Positions 26,051 to 35,462 are shown, counted from the stretch's first letter. The stretch is DNA of 64,000 nucleotides from Taklimakanibacter albus (GCF_016595235.1 NZ_JAENHL010000008.1:664390-728389); one strand, 5' to 3'. Numbers and translations: made by a program. Notes: a model not told the origin generated them from the letters alone.

Positions 26051-27330
26051 GGCAAGGCCTCCACCGGATGGGTGAAGCGGGCGGACTGCCGATAGTAGGT
26101 GGGCGCGAATTGGGCAGCCACGACCGCCAGCGCCAATATCGCGATCATATTATCGGCGTATTGAAAGAAGCCAGCGGATTCAGTCATCGAGAAGGACAGA
26201 TAACAGGCGAGCAAGGCGGCGATACGCGGGTCACGCGCGGCAAGCGCACAGCGCCCGATCGAGGCGATCAGCAGAATGAAGAGCACCAGCGCGATCACCC
26301 CGCCATAAAGCAGAAGCTGCAGCACCAGATTATGCGAATGCGGGAAGATGTAGATGCCGACATCGCCCGCCAGCAGATAGGCTTCCGCCATGAAGATGCT
26401 GTAGGTCGAATTGAAGCCATAGCCGAAGATCGGCTGGCGCTGGATGAGGCCCCAGGACAATTCCCAGATGAAGCTGCGGCCCGTTCCGGTGAGCAGCTCA
26501 TCGGCATCGCCGGAGCGGGCGAACATCGCGAGGATCTGGCTGTCGAGGCTGATGACGATGGCCGCGGCGGCGCCCAGGCACAGAAGAATGGGGATGAGCA
26601 CCGCATTCCAGCGATTCCTGAGCAGGAAGAACGTGGCGCAGCCGAAGGCGGCGGCGATCAAGGAAGTGCGGCTCTGGGTCAGGACCAGGGCAACGAGCGC
26701 CACCCCGATGGCGAGGGCCTTGAACAGGCGCGAGAGACTGCCGCTGTCGCAGCGGGCATAGATCGCGACGAGAATGAAGCTCGCCAGCACGCCGGTCTGA
26801 TTGGGATGGCCGCCGAGGCCGGTCATGCGGCTGCCGACCGAGCCGTCCCAGGCCAGCATGCGCGATACCGAGGGAACCGCGAAGAAGAGCAGGATCGACA
26901 GTGCCAGAAACACCGTCTGAATCTGGATCAGCCGGTCGAACAGGACCGGCAGCCCACGCGCTTCGGCAAAAGCAAGGAAGACGAAGAAGACCGATAGCAG
27001 GCTCGCGGCCATCACCAGAGACTTGAAGGGCTCCGGCGAATAAAGCGCGGTGACGAACATCCAGGCGAAGAAGATCAGCACGTAGCGCATGGGCGCCTGC
27101 AGCAGCCAGCCGGAATGCCGGCGCAGCAGCCAGGCGGCGAACAGCAGGCCGAAGACCCACAAAGCGATCTTGGTGATGTTCGACAGATCGAGCTTGGCCG
27201 GATCGGTGGCGAGCTTCTCGCTGCCGGTCAGGCGGCGGATACTGAGCTGGGTCAGGAAGACATAGGCGATCAGCAGCAGGTCAAGCATGCCGAAATTGGA
27301 CCACCATGTCTGGGCGACCGGTCTCCTCAC
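26047..27330 (-). CDS. O-antigen ligase/polymerase family membrane protein (Wzy-like)
   Basis: A 427-residue protein with about 10-12 membrane helices and a large periplasmic loop containing the Wzy_C-type pattern (GTGRSFIWELSWGLI and the FPHSHNLVLQLLLYGG region). The start is GTG 27330, overlapping the preceding stop as GTGA; longer in-frame extensions overlap the glycosyltransferase gene and were rejected. Given the flippase next door and the co-polymerase in the same operon, it is most likely the polymerase that joins repeat units in the periplasm. Confidence 0.82.
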   Translation of the reverse strand: MRRPVAQTWWSNFGMLDLLLIAYVFLTQLSIRRLTGSEKLATDPAKLDLSNITKIALWVFGLLFAAWLLRRHSGWLLQAPMRYVLIFFAWMFVTALYSPEPFKSLVMAASLLSVFFVFLAFAEARGLPVLFDRLIQIQTVFLALSILLFFAVPSVSRMLAWDGSVGSRMTGLGGHPNQTGVLASFILVAIYARCDSGSLSRLFKALAIGVALVALVLTQSRTSLIAAAFGCATFFLLRNRWNAVLIPILLCLGAAAAIVISLDSQILAMFARSGDADELLTGTGRSFIWELSWGLIQRQPIFGYGFNSTYSIFMAEAYLLAGDVGIYIFPHSHNLVLQLLLYGGVIALVLFILLIASIGRCALAARDPRIAALLACYLSFSMTESAGFFQYADNMIAILALAVVAAQFAPTYYRQSARFTHPVEALP

Positions 27331-28199
27331 AAGCGCGCCCCATGAACGGTCATCAGGCCCATGAGATGAACGGAGCGCCGCAGCACCTCGCCCGAGGGCG
27401 ACTGACGTACCGCCGATTTGATGAAGCGCAGCGCCTTCATCACCTCGCCGGTCACTCTTATATGGAGCTCGGCGCGCTTGAGGTCGTGCAGAGCTGACAG
27501 GCGGCCCGAACCGCATTCGGCCGCGATGCGGGCGAAGACCAGCTCATGCCCGCGCAGCAGTTTGGTCACGTCGCGCGACAATTTGTTGGTCGCCTCGAAG
27601 GAATATTCGACGAGCGGCGCCTGGACGACGGGCAAGGGCCCGAGCTTGGCGAGCTTCAGCCACAGATCCCAGTCCTCGCAATTGGGCAGTGCCGCATCGA
27701 AGCCCAGGACCTCTTCGAACCTATCCTTGCGCACGAAGGCCGCCGAGGTCGAGGCCAGCACATTGGAGACCGTGAGATCGGCATGGGAGACGACGGACTT
27801 CGGAATGCCGATGCGCGCCTTGCGGGTCGCATAGTCATAACGGATGCCGCAGAAGATCGCCGGCGCATCCGGGAACTGGCGCGCCAGAGCGAGCTGGCTT
27901 TCGAGCTTGTCGGAATGCCAGCGGTCATCGGAATCGAGAAAAGCGAGCCACCTGCCCTCAGCCTGCGCGGCGCCGAGATTGCGGGCCAAGGCGGCGCCAC
28001 CGCTGTTCTCGCGACGGATGAGCTTGATACGGCTCTCCTTCGCCGCGAGATCCTTCACGATATCGGGCGTCGCATCATCCGACCCGTCATCGACGACGAT
28101 GATCTCGTCCGGCGCCCGGCTCTGGGCAAGGCAGCTGCCGATCGCCTGGACGATCAGGGAAGGACGATTCTTCACGGGAATGACGGCCGAGATGCTCAT
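27327..28199 (-). CDS. Family 2 glycosyltransferase
   Basis: A 290-residue GT-A fold inverting glycosyltransferase: SAVIPVKNRPSLI at the N terminus, VVDDGSDDAT (about 36-45) for nucleotide-sugar binding, and the metal-binding LDSDDRW (about 88-94). ATG 28199 is preferred to the adjacent TTG at 28202. It would act at the cytoplasmic face on the growing lipid-linked repeat unit. The transferred sugar cannot be read from the sequence. Confidence 0.87.
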   Translation of the reverse strand: MSISAVIPVKNRPSLIVQAIGSCLAQSRAPDEIIVVDDGSDDATPDIVKDLAAKESRIKLIRRENSGGAALARNLGAAQAEGRWLAFLDSDDRWHSDKLESQLALARQFPDAPAIFCGIRYDYATRKARIGIPKSVVSHADLTVSNVLASTSAAFVRKDRFEEVLGFDAALPNCEDWDLWLKLAKLGPLPVVQAPLVEYSFEATNKLSRDVTKLLRGHELVFARIAAECGSGRLSALHDLKRAELHIRVTGEVMKALRFIKSAVRQSPSGEVLRRSVHLMGLMTVHGARL

Positions 28200-28206
28200 C
28201 AAATAA

Positions 28207-28857
28207 TCACTCCGTTCTGGCGGCCTGGCAATCGGCGCCGGCCAGGGCCTTCATCAGCCCCGGCAGCATCACGCGGCCGGCCGTAGCGGGATCGGGATGG
28301 ATGCCGTCGGCGATCGCGGTGGCGATCTCGTCGGCGGAAAGCTTGGCCCAGGCCGGCCGGTGATCGATGAAACTAACACCCAACTTCTGCGCGATCTCGG
28401 CATGCAGATCCTCATATTGAGCGAGATAGGGACGGATCAGTCCGCGCAAGCCCGAAACCGGCGACATCGCCATGACATAGATCGCGGGCTTGCCGTCGCC
28501 CGCTTTCAGGCGCGTGACGATCTCCTCGATATTGGTACCGCTCGCGGCGAGCGACAGGAAACGGTCGAGTGCTGAGTCATTGACGGCGAATTCGACGAGA
28601 ACGACATCGGGCTTCTCGGCCAGCACCTTATCGATCTGGGTCACGCCCCAGTCGGACGCCATGCCGCTCTTCGCCAGATTGACGATCGTCACCTCTGCGT
28701 CGCGGCAAGCGCTCAAAGCGCGGCGCAACGGCTCCTGCCAGCCACCCCTGGCCGTCAAGCTGGTGCCGAAGGTCACGATCTTCAGGGCTTCGCCCTGTTG
28801 CGCCGCGGCCGGCGCCATCATCAGAACCATCAGCAACAGAGCGGCGGTGAATTTCAT
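28207..28857 (-). CDS. Exported SGNH/GDSL-family hydrolase (arylesterase/TesA-like)
   Basis: A 216-residue protein with a signal peptide ending near residue 19 (APAAA-QQ). It has the SGNH blocks: nucleophile S33 in FGTSLT, block III VND (92-94), and the D184-x2-H187 pair in DGIHPD. This family removes acyl groups from sugars, lipids or thioesters. In this operon, directly downstream of an acyltransferase gene with a four-base overlap, it may remove or edit acetyl groups on the exported polymer, but that is inference. Confidence 0.82.
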   Translation of the reverse strand: MKFTAALLLMVLMMAPAAAQQGEALKIVTFGTSLTARGGWQEPLRRALSACRDAEVTIVNLAKSGMASDWGVTQIDKVLAEKPDVVLVEFAVNDSALDRFLSLAASGTNIEEIVTRLKAGDGKPAIYVMAMSPVSGLRGLIRPYLAQYEDLHAEIAQKLGVSFIDHRPAWAKLSADEIATAIADGIHPDPATAGRVMLPGLMKALAGADCQAARTE

Positions 28858-29357
28858 GACAGGCCCTCCGCCCCGCGCGCCGCGAGATCGAGCTCTCTTT
28901 CGGGCGTGACGACCGGCTCCGGCGGCCGGTCGGCGCTGCGCAAGCGGCCGAACCGGCCGGTTTCGATGCCCTGACGGATGATACGCGTCGGATTGCCGGC
29001 GACGATCGTAGCCGGCGGCACGTCGCGGGTGACGACGCTTCCGGAACCGACGATCGAGCCGTCACCGATACGAATGCCGGGCAGAATGATGCTGCGCGCG
29101 CCGATGAAGCAGCGCGCGCCGATATAGGTGTCGAGATAGAGGCCGCGCGACATATCATGCGCCAGCACGGCGACGTCGAAAGCGAGATAGCTGTCGGGCC
29201 CGATATGCACGCCTTTCGGATAGGTCTTGTCGAGCCGGACGCTCAGCGACATGACCGTGCTCGGATCGATGTCCATGCCCCAGAATTTGGTGAAATAGGC
29301 CCATCTGAGCTTCACCAAGGCGCGCTGCAGCCAGAGCAGCTGATTGAGGCTGCGCAT
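28854..29357 (-). CDS. Left-handed beta-helix acyltransferase (hexapeptide family)
   Basis: A 167-residue CysE/LacA/NodL-type acyltransferase with the repeating hexapeptide pattern (YIGARCFIGARSIILPGIRIG and IVGSGSVVTRDVP, partly quoted) that forms a left-handed beta-helix, and the typical VAGNPTRIIR near the end. It probably O- or N-acetylates a sugar of the repeat unit from acetyl-CoA in the cytoplasm. ATG 29357 overlaps the previous stop (ATGA); the frame is open further upstream but that part overlaps the glycosyltransferase gene. Confidence 0.85.
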   Translation of the reverse strand: MRSLNQLLWLQRALVKLRWAYFTKFWGMDIDPSTVMSLSVRLDKTYPKGVHIGPDSYLAFDVAVLAHDMSRGLYLDTYIGARCFIGARSIILPGIRIGDGSIVGSGSVVTRDVPPATIVAGNPTRIIRQGIETGRFGRLRSADRPPEPVVTPERELDLAARGAEGLS

Positions 29358-30223
29358 CAGGCGGCCTCCCCTTTCGAGCGGCGCCAGCCGGTCTTGGCCG
29401 AGAAGGCGACCTTGAGCGCGCTCACGAAATCCTGCGATGACATCCGCCGGGTGGCGACCAGCGCGCCGCCGACCAGGAGCTTGCGCGCCAGAAGCGGCAC
29501 ACGCGCCGGACGCTCGGCGGCATGGCGGGCGATGGCGATGAGGCTGCCGCGGAAATAATGCGACCGCAGCGTCGGATCGTGGTCGCGATGGCCGATCAAA
29601 GGCTGATCGACGAAGCGGCATTTGCGCGCCGACAGGAAGGCGCGCAGCGCATAATCGGTGTCCTCGCCGCCATTATTGCGGGTGCCGACCCCCAACTCCT
29701 CGTCGAAGCCGCCAATGGCCTCGGCGATGCGGCTTCGCAGGAATATGGTGTTGGAAGACGCCTTGGCGGCGACCATGAAAGCGGAAGGCGGTTTCATGTC
29801 CATCGACAAAGCGCGGCGCGGCGAGGCGGGTGCGGAGGCGTAGGTGCAGAACCAGAAATCCAGCGCCTGGTCGATGCGGAAAAGATTGAGAATGCGGTTG
29901 AGCGAACCATCCGGGTACCAGCAGTCATCATCGGGAAAAGCGATGAGCGGCACGCGCGCGAGAAGCCCCTGCTCGCGCGCCTTGCGCAGCATGAGATTGC
30001 GCGCATGCGACAGCGAAACGCGGTTGGGCATGGTCTCGACCTGGACATTCTCCGGCAGGTCCATCGGCAGATCGGCGCCCGCCGCTGAACGCTGGATCAG
30101 CAACAGCATGCGCCAGTCGCGCCCGGCCATCGCCTTGGTGATGGATGTCAACAGACGGTCGAGATCGGCGGTCCGGCCGCCGGCGGCGTCCGTCGTCGTG
30201 ATGAACAGGATTTCAGACCCCAT
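29357..30223 (-). CDS. Family 2-like glycosyltransferase
   Basis: A 288-residue GT-A-type glycosyltransferase. The N-terminal FITTTDAAGGRTADL is unusual for the family, but LSHARNLML, the metal-binding FPDDDCWYP (about 91-99) and GGEDTDYALRAFL (near 195) are clear. It overlaps the pyruvyltransferase gene by 11 bases and the acyltransferase gene by four. It would add a sugar to the repeat unit; specificity is unknown. Confidence 0.83.
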   Translation of the reverse strand: MGSEILFITTTDAAGGRTADLDRLLTSITKAMAGRDWRMLLLIQRSAAGADLPMDLPENVQVETMPNRVSLSHARNLMLRKAREQGLLARVPLIAFPDDDCWYPDGSLNRILNLFRIDQALDFWFCTYASAPASPRRALSMDMKPPSAFMVAAKASSNTIFLRSRIAEAIGGFDEELGVGTRNNGGEDTDYALRAFLSARKCRFVDQPLIGHRDHDPTLRSHYFRGSLIAIARHAAERPARVPLLARKLLVGGALVATRRMSSQDFVSALKVAFSAKTGWRRSKGEAA

Positions 30224-31322
30224 ATTCCCTCAAAGCTCCTGTGTTCTCGGCGCGAGGATTTTCTCTCGCGCCCGCTGATGCCGGCGACCTCGATACGGAC
30301 GGTGCCGGTGGCGTCCTACGCTGCACACGATGCTCGATGCGGTCGGAAGCGGCGAACCACTCCGCGTAATAGCGGCCCACCTTGCCGTAGCTGTTGTCCT
30401 CGCTGATGACGGGCATATCGAGGAGAGCGCCCAGGATCATCCCATGCAGCCGGTCGGTGACGAGCTTGCCATATTGGCCGACGCGATCGACGGACCGGCT
30501 AAGTAGCCGGTCGCGGAAGCCGTCCCACACCACATGGTTCGGCACCACATAACGGGTCGGCAAATCGAGCGACTGCATTTTGCGCAACAGCCGGATGGTG
30601 AAGCGGTCGGCGGCCGAGGTGACGTCGTCCCAATCGAAGGTCGCCGCCGGTTCGTCGGGGCTGAGCTTCGCCTCCTTGTCGCGGCGGCGGAAGTTCAGCG
30701 TGGTCGTCTTGCTGCCGTCGTTACGCGGCAGGCTGCCCCACAAGGCATGCGCCATGTCGGGCATGAGGGAAGCCGGGTTGCCGCATTCCTCGCGCAGGAA
30801 GCTCAAGGAGTCACGATCGCGGGCAAAGACATAAAGCTGGCGATGGGCGCCGAACACCTTGGCCGTCGCCTGGCGGCTCTCCGGCGCCTGAAAATGGATG
30901 GACTGCGGCAGGATGACGATCGGCGTTTCGGGATAACGCTCGATCACCAGCTCGCGGAACATCTGATGGTCGCGATAGAGATCGCCCAGATTACCGCCGC
31001 CCTGAAAGACGATGGTGACGCCGCGCTTCACCAGGGCATCGAGACGGCTGACCGACGGCTTGAAATAAGCGATCGGCCGATCCGGGCGATGGGTGAGGCA
31101 GAATTCGTGGATGCTGAAGCGCCCGATCACCTCATAGCCATTCGCCGCGAAGAAGCGGTCGGTGCCGGCATGGATCAGGAGATCGCCGACATTGCCATGC
31201 ATCGGATAGTCGAGAAAAACGACCGGACGGCTCAGCGGAACGACGTCACGGACGAGATCGAGCTTCTGCTTGAGCTCGTCCATCACCACGGCATGCGGCA
31301 CCTTTGAAGGGTTTTCGGTCAA
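30213..31322 (-). CDS. Polysaccharide pyruvyl transferase family protein (ExoV-like)
   Basis: A 369-residue protein of the family that adds ketal-linked pyruvate from phosphoenolpyruvate to sugars of exopolysaccharides. Hallmarks are YPMHGNVGDLLI (about 39-50), FQGGGNLGDLY (about 105-115), LPQSIHF and, near the C terminus, VTDRLHGMILGALL. The start is TTG 31322 behind GGTGGAG; GTG or ATG starts within the next 14 codons are possible. Pyruvate ketals give the polymer negative charge. The C-terminal 40 residues are Pro/Ser/Arg-rich and look poorly conserved. Confidence 0.85.
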   Translation of the reverse strand: MTENPSKVPHAVVMDELKQKLDLVRDVVPLSRPVVFLDYPMHGNVGDLLIHAGTDRFFAANGYEVIGRFSIHEFCLTHRPDRPIAYFKPSVSRLDALVKRGVTIVFQGGGNLGDLYRDHQMFRELVIERYPETPIVILPQSIHFQAPESRQATAKVFGAHRQLYVFARDRDSLSFLREECGNPASLMPDMAHALWGSLPRNDGSKTTTLNFRRRDKEAKLSPDEPAATFDWDDVTSAADRFTIRLLRKMQSLDLPTRYVVPNHVVWDGFRDRLLSRSVDRVGQYGKLVTDRLHGMILGALLDMPVISEDNSYGKVGRYYAEWFAASDRIEHRVQRRTPPAPSVSRSPASAGARENPRAENTGALREYGV

Positions 31323-31325
31323 TGA

Positions 31326-32075
31326 TCACTCCACCAGATGAACGATCTTGGCGTTGCGCGACTTGAGCTCCTCGATCACCATCGGCACGAGCGGCACGGT
31401 GTTGGTCTGGATGTCGTGCATGACGATGACGCCGCGGTCATTGGCATTGAGCCGCTGCCGCAAACGCTTCAGAGTTTCAGCCGGCGGATGATTGCGCCAA
31501 TCCTCCGGACTGATGTCGTAGCTCGCCACGATCAGATCGAGGCGGGCGGCGACTTCGAGGAGATCGGGCGTGCCGGCATTTTCGGGGAAGCGGAAAAGCG
31601 GTATGGACGTCATACGATTGCCGTACACCGCCCATTGGACGGCCTTGATGCCCCTCTTGACTTCTTCCGTCGCCTGGCCGAGCGGCAGATCCTTCAGCTT
31701 GATATGCGAATAAGTGTGCGTGCCGATCGAGTGCCCCATCGCCTTGACCAGGCGCGCAATGAGCGGCTGCTGCAAAGCCTGCTTGCCGACCATGAAGAAT
31801 GTCGCATGCACACAGGCGTCATGGAGCTCGGCGAGAATTTTCGGCGTGGTCTTGAAGCTCGGGCCGTCGTCGAAGGTCAGCACATATTCGCCGGCCTCGA
31901 GCGGCAAGGCCGGCAGCTTCTGCAAGGTGCCGAACTGCGTGATTTTCGCTTCCGACAGAGACAAGGTGCGCTCGGGCAATGCGCCGGCGCATCTGTCTTC
32001 CTTGGCTTGCGTCGCCACGGCGCAGATACTCAAGAAAATTGCGGACAGTGCGGCAAGCCGCCTAAATCGCGTCAT
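31326..32075 (-). CDS. Exported polysaccharide deacetylase (NodB/CE4 family)
   Basis: A 249-residue protein with a signal peptide (cleavage near TQA-KE, residue 24) and a NodB domain: TFDDGP (67-72, catalytic base and metal Asp), the zinc-binding HTYSH (120-124) and RFPEN. It would remove N-acetyl groups from an exported amino-sugar polymer in the periplasm, making it partly cationic. This suggests that the polymer contains an N-acetylated sugar. It overlaps the GT4 gene upstream by four bases. Confidence 0.87.
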   Translation of the reverse strand: MTRFRRLAALSAIFLSICAVATQAKEDRCAGALPERTLSLSEAKITQFGTLQKLPALPLEAGEYVLTFDDGPSFKTTPKILAELHDACVHATFFMVGKQALQQPLIARLVKAMGHSIGTHTYSHIKLKDLPLGQATEEVKRGIKAVQWAVYGNRMTSIPLFRFPENAGTPDLLEVAARLDLIVASYDISPEDWRNHPPAETLKRLRQRLNANDRGVIVMHDIQTNTVPLVPMVIEELKSRNAKIVHLVE

Positions 32076-33304
32076 GCATAGGCCCTCTGCTTCACGAGGC
32101 CAGCATAGGCAGCGACATACTTCTCCGCTTCGCTCGACCAGTTGAATTTCTCTTCGGCGAGCTTGCCGGCCCGGGCCCCCATGGAGCGGCGATGCGTCTC
32201 ATCATCGATCAGCGGCAAGGCGGCTTCGGCGAGGCCATGCGGCGTCGCATTCGGGGCATAACTTCCCGCATCGCCCAAAAGGCCGTGCGTCTCGCTCAGA
32301 TCGTAAGAGACGGAGGGAATGCCAAGGGCCGAATATTCGAACACCTTGTTCATGCTGATCTTGTCATTGTACTCATTCACCGGGTCGGGGATGATGCCGA
32401 TATCGAAGCTGCTCAGCGCCGCGAGCAGCTTTTCGCCCCGCAGATAGCCGGTGAAGACCACATGCTCCGCCACGCCGAGGGTGCTTGCGAGCGCCTGCAC
32501 CGACGCGAGCGCCGGCCCGTCGCCGACGACCACGGCGCGCACACCTTGCCTTCCCTCCTCATGCACGATGTGATGCATCATACGGACCAGATGATCGACG
32601 CCATCCTGGTCGGCGATGATGCCGACGTAACCGAGAATGACCTTGGCGTCCGCCTTGAGTACCGCATCGGGCGCGACGCGGCGCAATTTCTGGCGGTCGG
32701 GCACGCTGTAGACGGTCGTGACATCACCGGGATTCTTGCCGCCGCGCGCAATCGCGATGTCGCGATAGGTATCGTTGGCCGAGATCACTTTGTCGGCCGT
32801 CCGGAACGTATATTTCTCGGCGAGCAGCAGCAGACGGTGGAAGAAACCATGCCGCTCATATTTCGCGGCATAGAGCTCGGGGCACAGATCGTGATGGTCG
32901 AAGACATATTTCTTGCCCAAGAGCTTGTAGGGTGCGGCGACCAGGAAGATGAGGTCGGGCGGATTGCAGCCCTGCACCACATCGAAGCCGCGGGTCAGGG
33001 CGATCTTGGCCAGAAGCCGTGTTTCGTGGAACAGCGCGCAGGCATATTCGAAAATGAAACCGAGCTTGCCGCGCGCCTCGAGCGGCAGAGCATGGCGATG
33101 GATCGCGATACCGTTGATCTCCTCGTAGCTCGCCGGATGCTGCTCGTTCTTCGGGCAGATGACGGAGACGTCCCATCCCGCCTCTTTCAGCGCATTGGCC
33201 TCCTGCCATACCCGGCGGTCGAAGGGCACGGGCAGATTTTCGACGATGATCACGCAATGCGGCGGTCTGTCCTTGCGGGCCGGCAGCGGAAGTGAAAGCG
33301 ACAT
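32072..33304 (-). CDS. Family 4 glycosyltransferase
   Basis: A 410-residue GT-B retaining glycosyltransferase: ENLPVPFDRRVWQEANAL near residues 23-40, a glycosyltransferase 4 N-terminal half, and a C-terminal half with VGDGPAL and the donor-binding NKVFEYSALGIP (about 318-329). ATG 33304 with GAGAGGGGAC upstream is preferred to an in-frame ATG at 33322. The pattern near the N terminus is common in bacterial enzymes of the WcaI/ExoL-like groups, but the sugar is unknown. Confidence 0.87.
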   Translation of the reverse strand: MSLSLPLPARKDRPPHCVIIVENLPVPFDRRVWQEANALKEAGWDVSVICPKNEQHPASYEEINGIAIHRHALPLEARGKLGFIFEYACALFHETRLLAKIALTRGFDVVQGCNPPDLIFLVAAPYKLLGKKYVFDHHDLCPELYAAKYERHGFFHRLLLLAEKYTFRTADKVISANDTYRDIAIARGGKNPGDVTTVYSVPDRQKLRRVAPDAVLKADAKVILGYVGIIADQDGVDHLVRMMHHIVHEEGRQGVRAVVVGDGPALASVQALASTLGVAEHVVFTGYLRGEKLLAALSSFDIGIIPDPVNEYNDKISMNKVFEYSALGIPSVSYDLSETHGLLGDAGSYAPNATPHGLAEAALPLIDDETHRRSMGARAGKLAEEKFNWSSEAEKYVAAYAGLVKQRAYA

Positions 33305-33325
33305 GTCGGTCCCCTCTCTCAAATC

Positions 33326-34669
33326 TTATTCCGCGGCTTCGATGAAGCTGAGCGGGATGTCGTGATCGGGCCGGCCGATGCTGAAATATCGGAAGCCGTG
33401 GCGCGCCAGATCCTCGCGGCGATAGACATTGCGCAGATCGACCAGGCAGGGTGATTTCATGACCTGCTTGAGTGTCTTGAAGTCGAGAGCGCGGAACTCC
33501 TCCCACTCGGTCACGATCACCAGCACATCCGCCCCCTCGGCGATCTCGTAGGGGCTGTTGCCGAAAGTGACGCCCGTGATCGCGGTGCGCGCCGCATCCA
33601 TGCCGGCCGGGTCATAAAGCCGGATCTGGGCGCCCGCATCCTGCAGCGCCTGGACGATCGCCAGCGCCGGCGCCTCTCGGATGTCGTCGGTATTGGGCTT
33701 GAAGGTCACGCCGAGCAGCGCCACGGTGCGGTCACGCAGATCACCGCCTACCGCCGCGGCGATCTTGCGGCTCATGGCGCGGCGCCTGGTTTCATTGACC
33801 GCCACCGTCGCCTCGATGAGGCGCATGGGCGATTCGAAATCCTGCGCGATGCGGATGAGCGCGGTTGTATCCTTGGGGAAGCACGAACCGCCATAGCCCG
33901 GTCCCGCATGCAGGAACTTGGCGCCGATACGATTGTCGAGGCCGATGCCGCGCGCCACGTCCTGGACGTCGGCGCCGGCCTTCTCGCACAGATCAGCGAT
34001 CTCGTTGATGAAGGTGACCTTCATGGCGAGAAAGGCGTTGGCGGCATATTTGGTGAGCTCGGCGGTGCGCCGCGAGGTGAACAGCACAGGCGAGCGGTTG
34101 AGATAGAGCGGCCGATAGACTTCGCTCAGCGCCGCGCGCCCACGCTCGTCATTGACGCCGACGATGATGCGGTCGGGGCGCTTGAAATCGGCGATGGCCG
34201 AACCCTCGCGCAGGAACTCCGGATTGGAGGCGACCGAGACCTCGAGCGTCGGATTATGGGTGAGCAGGATGTGCTCGACCTTGTCGGAGGTGCCGACCGG
34301 CACCGTCGACTTGATGACGATGACCGTCTCGGGTCTCACCACTTCGGCGAGCTCGCGCGCCGCCGCCTCGACGAAGCTCATATCGGCATGGCCGTCGCCG
34401 CGCCTGGACGGCGTGCCGACGGCGACGAAGATGACATCCGCCTGGGCGACGCCTTCCTTCAGGTCGCCGGTAAAGGAGAGGCGGCCTGCTTTGACATTGT
34501 CGGCAACGACCTGATCGAGACCCGGCTCATAGATCGGAATGCGGCCCTGGCGTAGCGCCTCGATCTTTGCCTGGTCCTTGTCGACACAGACGACCCGGTG
34601 GCCGAAATCGGCAAGGCAGGCGCCGGATACGAGCCCCACATAGCTCGATCCGATCATGGCGATATTCAT
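33326..34669 (-). CDS. UDP-glucose/GDP-mannose dehydrogenase family protein (UDP-glucose 6-dehydrogenase-like)
   Basis: A 447-residue nucleotide-sugar dehydrogenase. Two-step oxidation of UDP-glucose to UDP-glucuronate needs the catalytic cysteine, here C263 in GGSCFPKD. K211-region KYAANAFLAMK and the C-terminal NTDDIREAPA are also typical. The N-terminal NAD loop reads GSSYVG, with Ser where most members have the middle Gly of GxGxxG. It supplies uronic acid for the polymer, consistent with an acidic exopolysaccharide. An 88-base gap separates it from the initiating transferase gene. Confidence 0.88.
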   Translation of the reverse strand: MNIAMIGSSYVGLVSGACLADFGHRVVCVDKDQAKIEALRQGRIPIYEPGLDQVVADNVKAGRLSFTGDLKEGVAQADVIFVAVGTPSRRGDGHADMSFVEAAARELAEVVRPETVIVIKSTVPVGTSDKVEHILLTHNPTLEVSVASNPEFLREGSAIADFKRPDRIIVGVNDERGRAALSEVYRPLYLNRSPVLFTSRRTAELTKYAANAFLAMKVTFINEIADLCEKAGADVQDVARGIGLDNRIGAKFLHAGPGYGGSCFPKDTTALIRIAQDFESPMRLIEATVAVNETRRRAMSRKIAAAVGGDLRDRTVALLGVTFKPNTDDIREAPALAIVQALQDAGAQIRLYDPAGMDAARTAITGVTFGNSPYEIAEGADVLVIVTEWEEFRALDFKTLKQVMKSPCLVDLRNVYRREDLARHGFRYFSIGRPDHDIPLSFIEAAE

Positions 34670-34757
34670 CCAATATCCTTTCGTGTCGGGTCGACCACGG
34701 TCGACAGATCAGTTTCGTTTTTCGAGTTGTCCGCGTGTCGCGGCGGAAGGTGTTCGC

Positions 34758-35462
34758 CTAGACGGCGTTGGGTCCGGTCAATGCAAAGACGGTGCGGACC
34801 ATGATTTGCATATCGAGGAGCACCGACCATTTGCTGATATAGAGACGGTCGTGCTGCACCCTGTATTCGATCTGCTCGAGAGCTTCGGTCGGGCCGCGAA
34901 AGCCTGAGACCTGGGCGAGGCCCGTCAGTCCCGGGCGCACCAGATGGCGATCGCCGAAATTGCTGATGACCTCGGCGAACGCATCATCCATCGCGATGGC
35001 ATGTGGCCTCGGTCCCACCAGGGACATCTCGCCCCGCAGGACATTATAGAGCTGCGGCAGCTCATCGAGGCTGGTGCGGCGCAGGAAGCGGCCGATCCGG
35101 GTGACTCTCACGTCATTCCGGCTCGCCTGCGTGAAATCTCCCTTCGACTCCGTCACCGTCATGCTGCGGAATTTGCAGATATAGAAGGACGAGCGGTTCC
35201 GGCCATAGCGCAACTGCCGGAACAACACCGGCCCCGGCGATTCGATCTTGATCGCCAGCGCGATCAGGAGTCCGACCGGCACCAGAACAAGGAGTGCAAG
35301 TGAGGCGATCAGCACGTCGATCCATCGTTTAACGACGGATCGATTGATCACCATCGACTTGCTCAGCAGTGAAGTGTCGAAGCCTGCGAACGCAGACGCC
35401 GTCTCGGCGTGTGCAAACAATTCGCCGCGAGCGGCTGAATTTGGCCTCACACGAAAGTCCAT
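34758..35462 (-). CDS. Initiating sugar-phosphate transferase (ExoY/PssA-like bacterial sugar transferase)
   Basis: A 234-residue membrane-anchored enzyme that loads the first sugar-1-phosphate onto undecaprenyl phosphate. It has one membrane segment (about 48-70), the catalytic-region KFRSMTV, FLRRTSLDELPQLYNVL, and SLVGPRP near 160. ATG 35462 is chosen because GGAGGACTCC lies just before it; an upstream ATG at 35474 has a poorer ribosome site. It is the first gene of the 14-gene operon, so transcription order matches the order of synthesis. Confidence 0.9.
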   Translation of the reverse strand: MDFRVRPNSAARGELFAHAETASAFAGFDTSLLSKSMVINRSVVKRWIDVLIASLALLVLVPVGLLIALAIKIESPGPVLFRQLRYGRNRSSFYICKFRSMTVTESKGDFTQASRNDVRVTRIGRFLRRTSLDELPQLYNVLRGEMSLVGPRPHAIAMDDAFAEVISNFGDRHLVRPGLTGLAQVSGFRGPTEALEQIEYRVQHDRLYISKWSVLLDMQIMVRTVFALTGPNAV

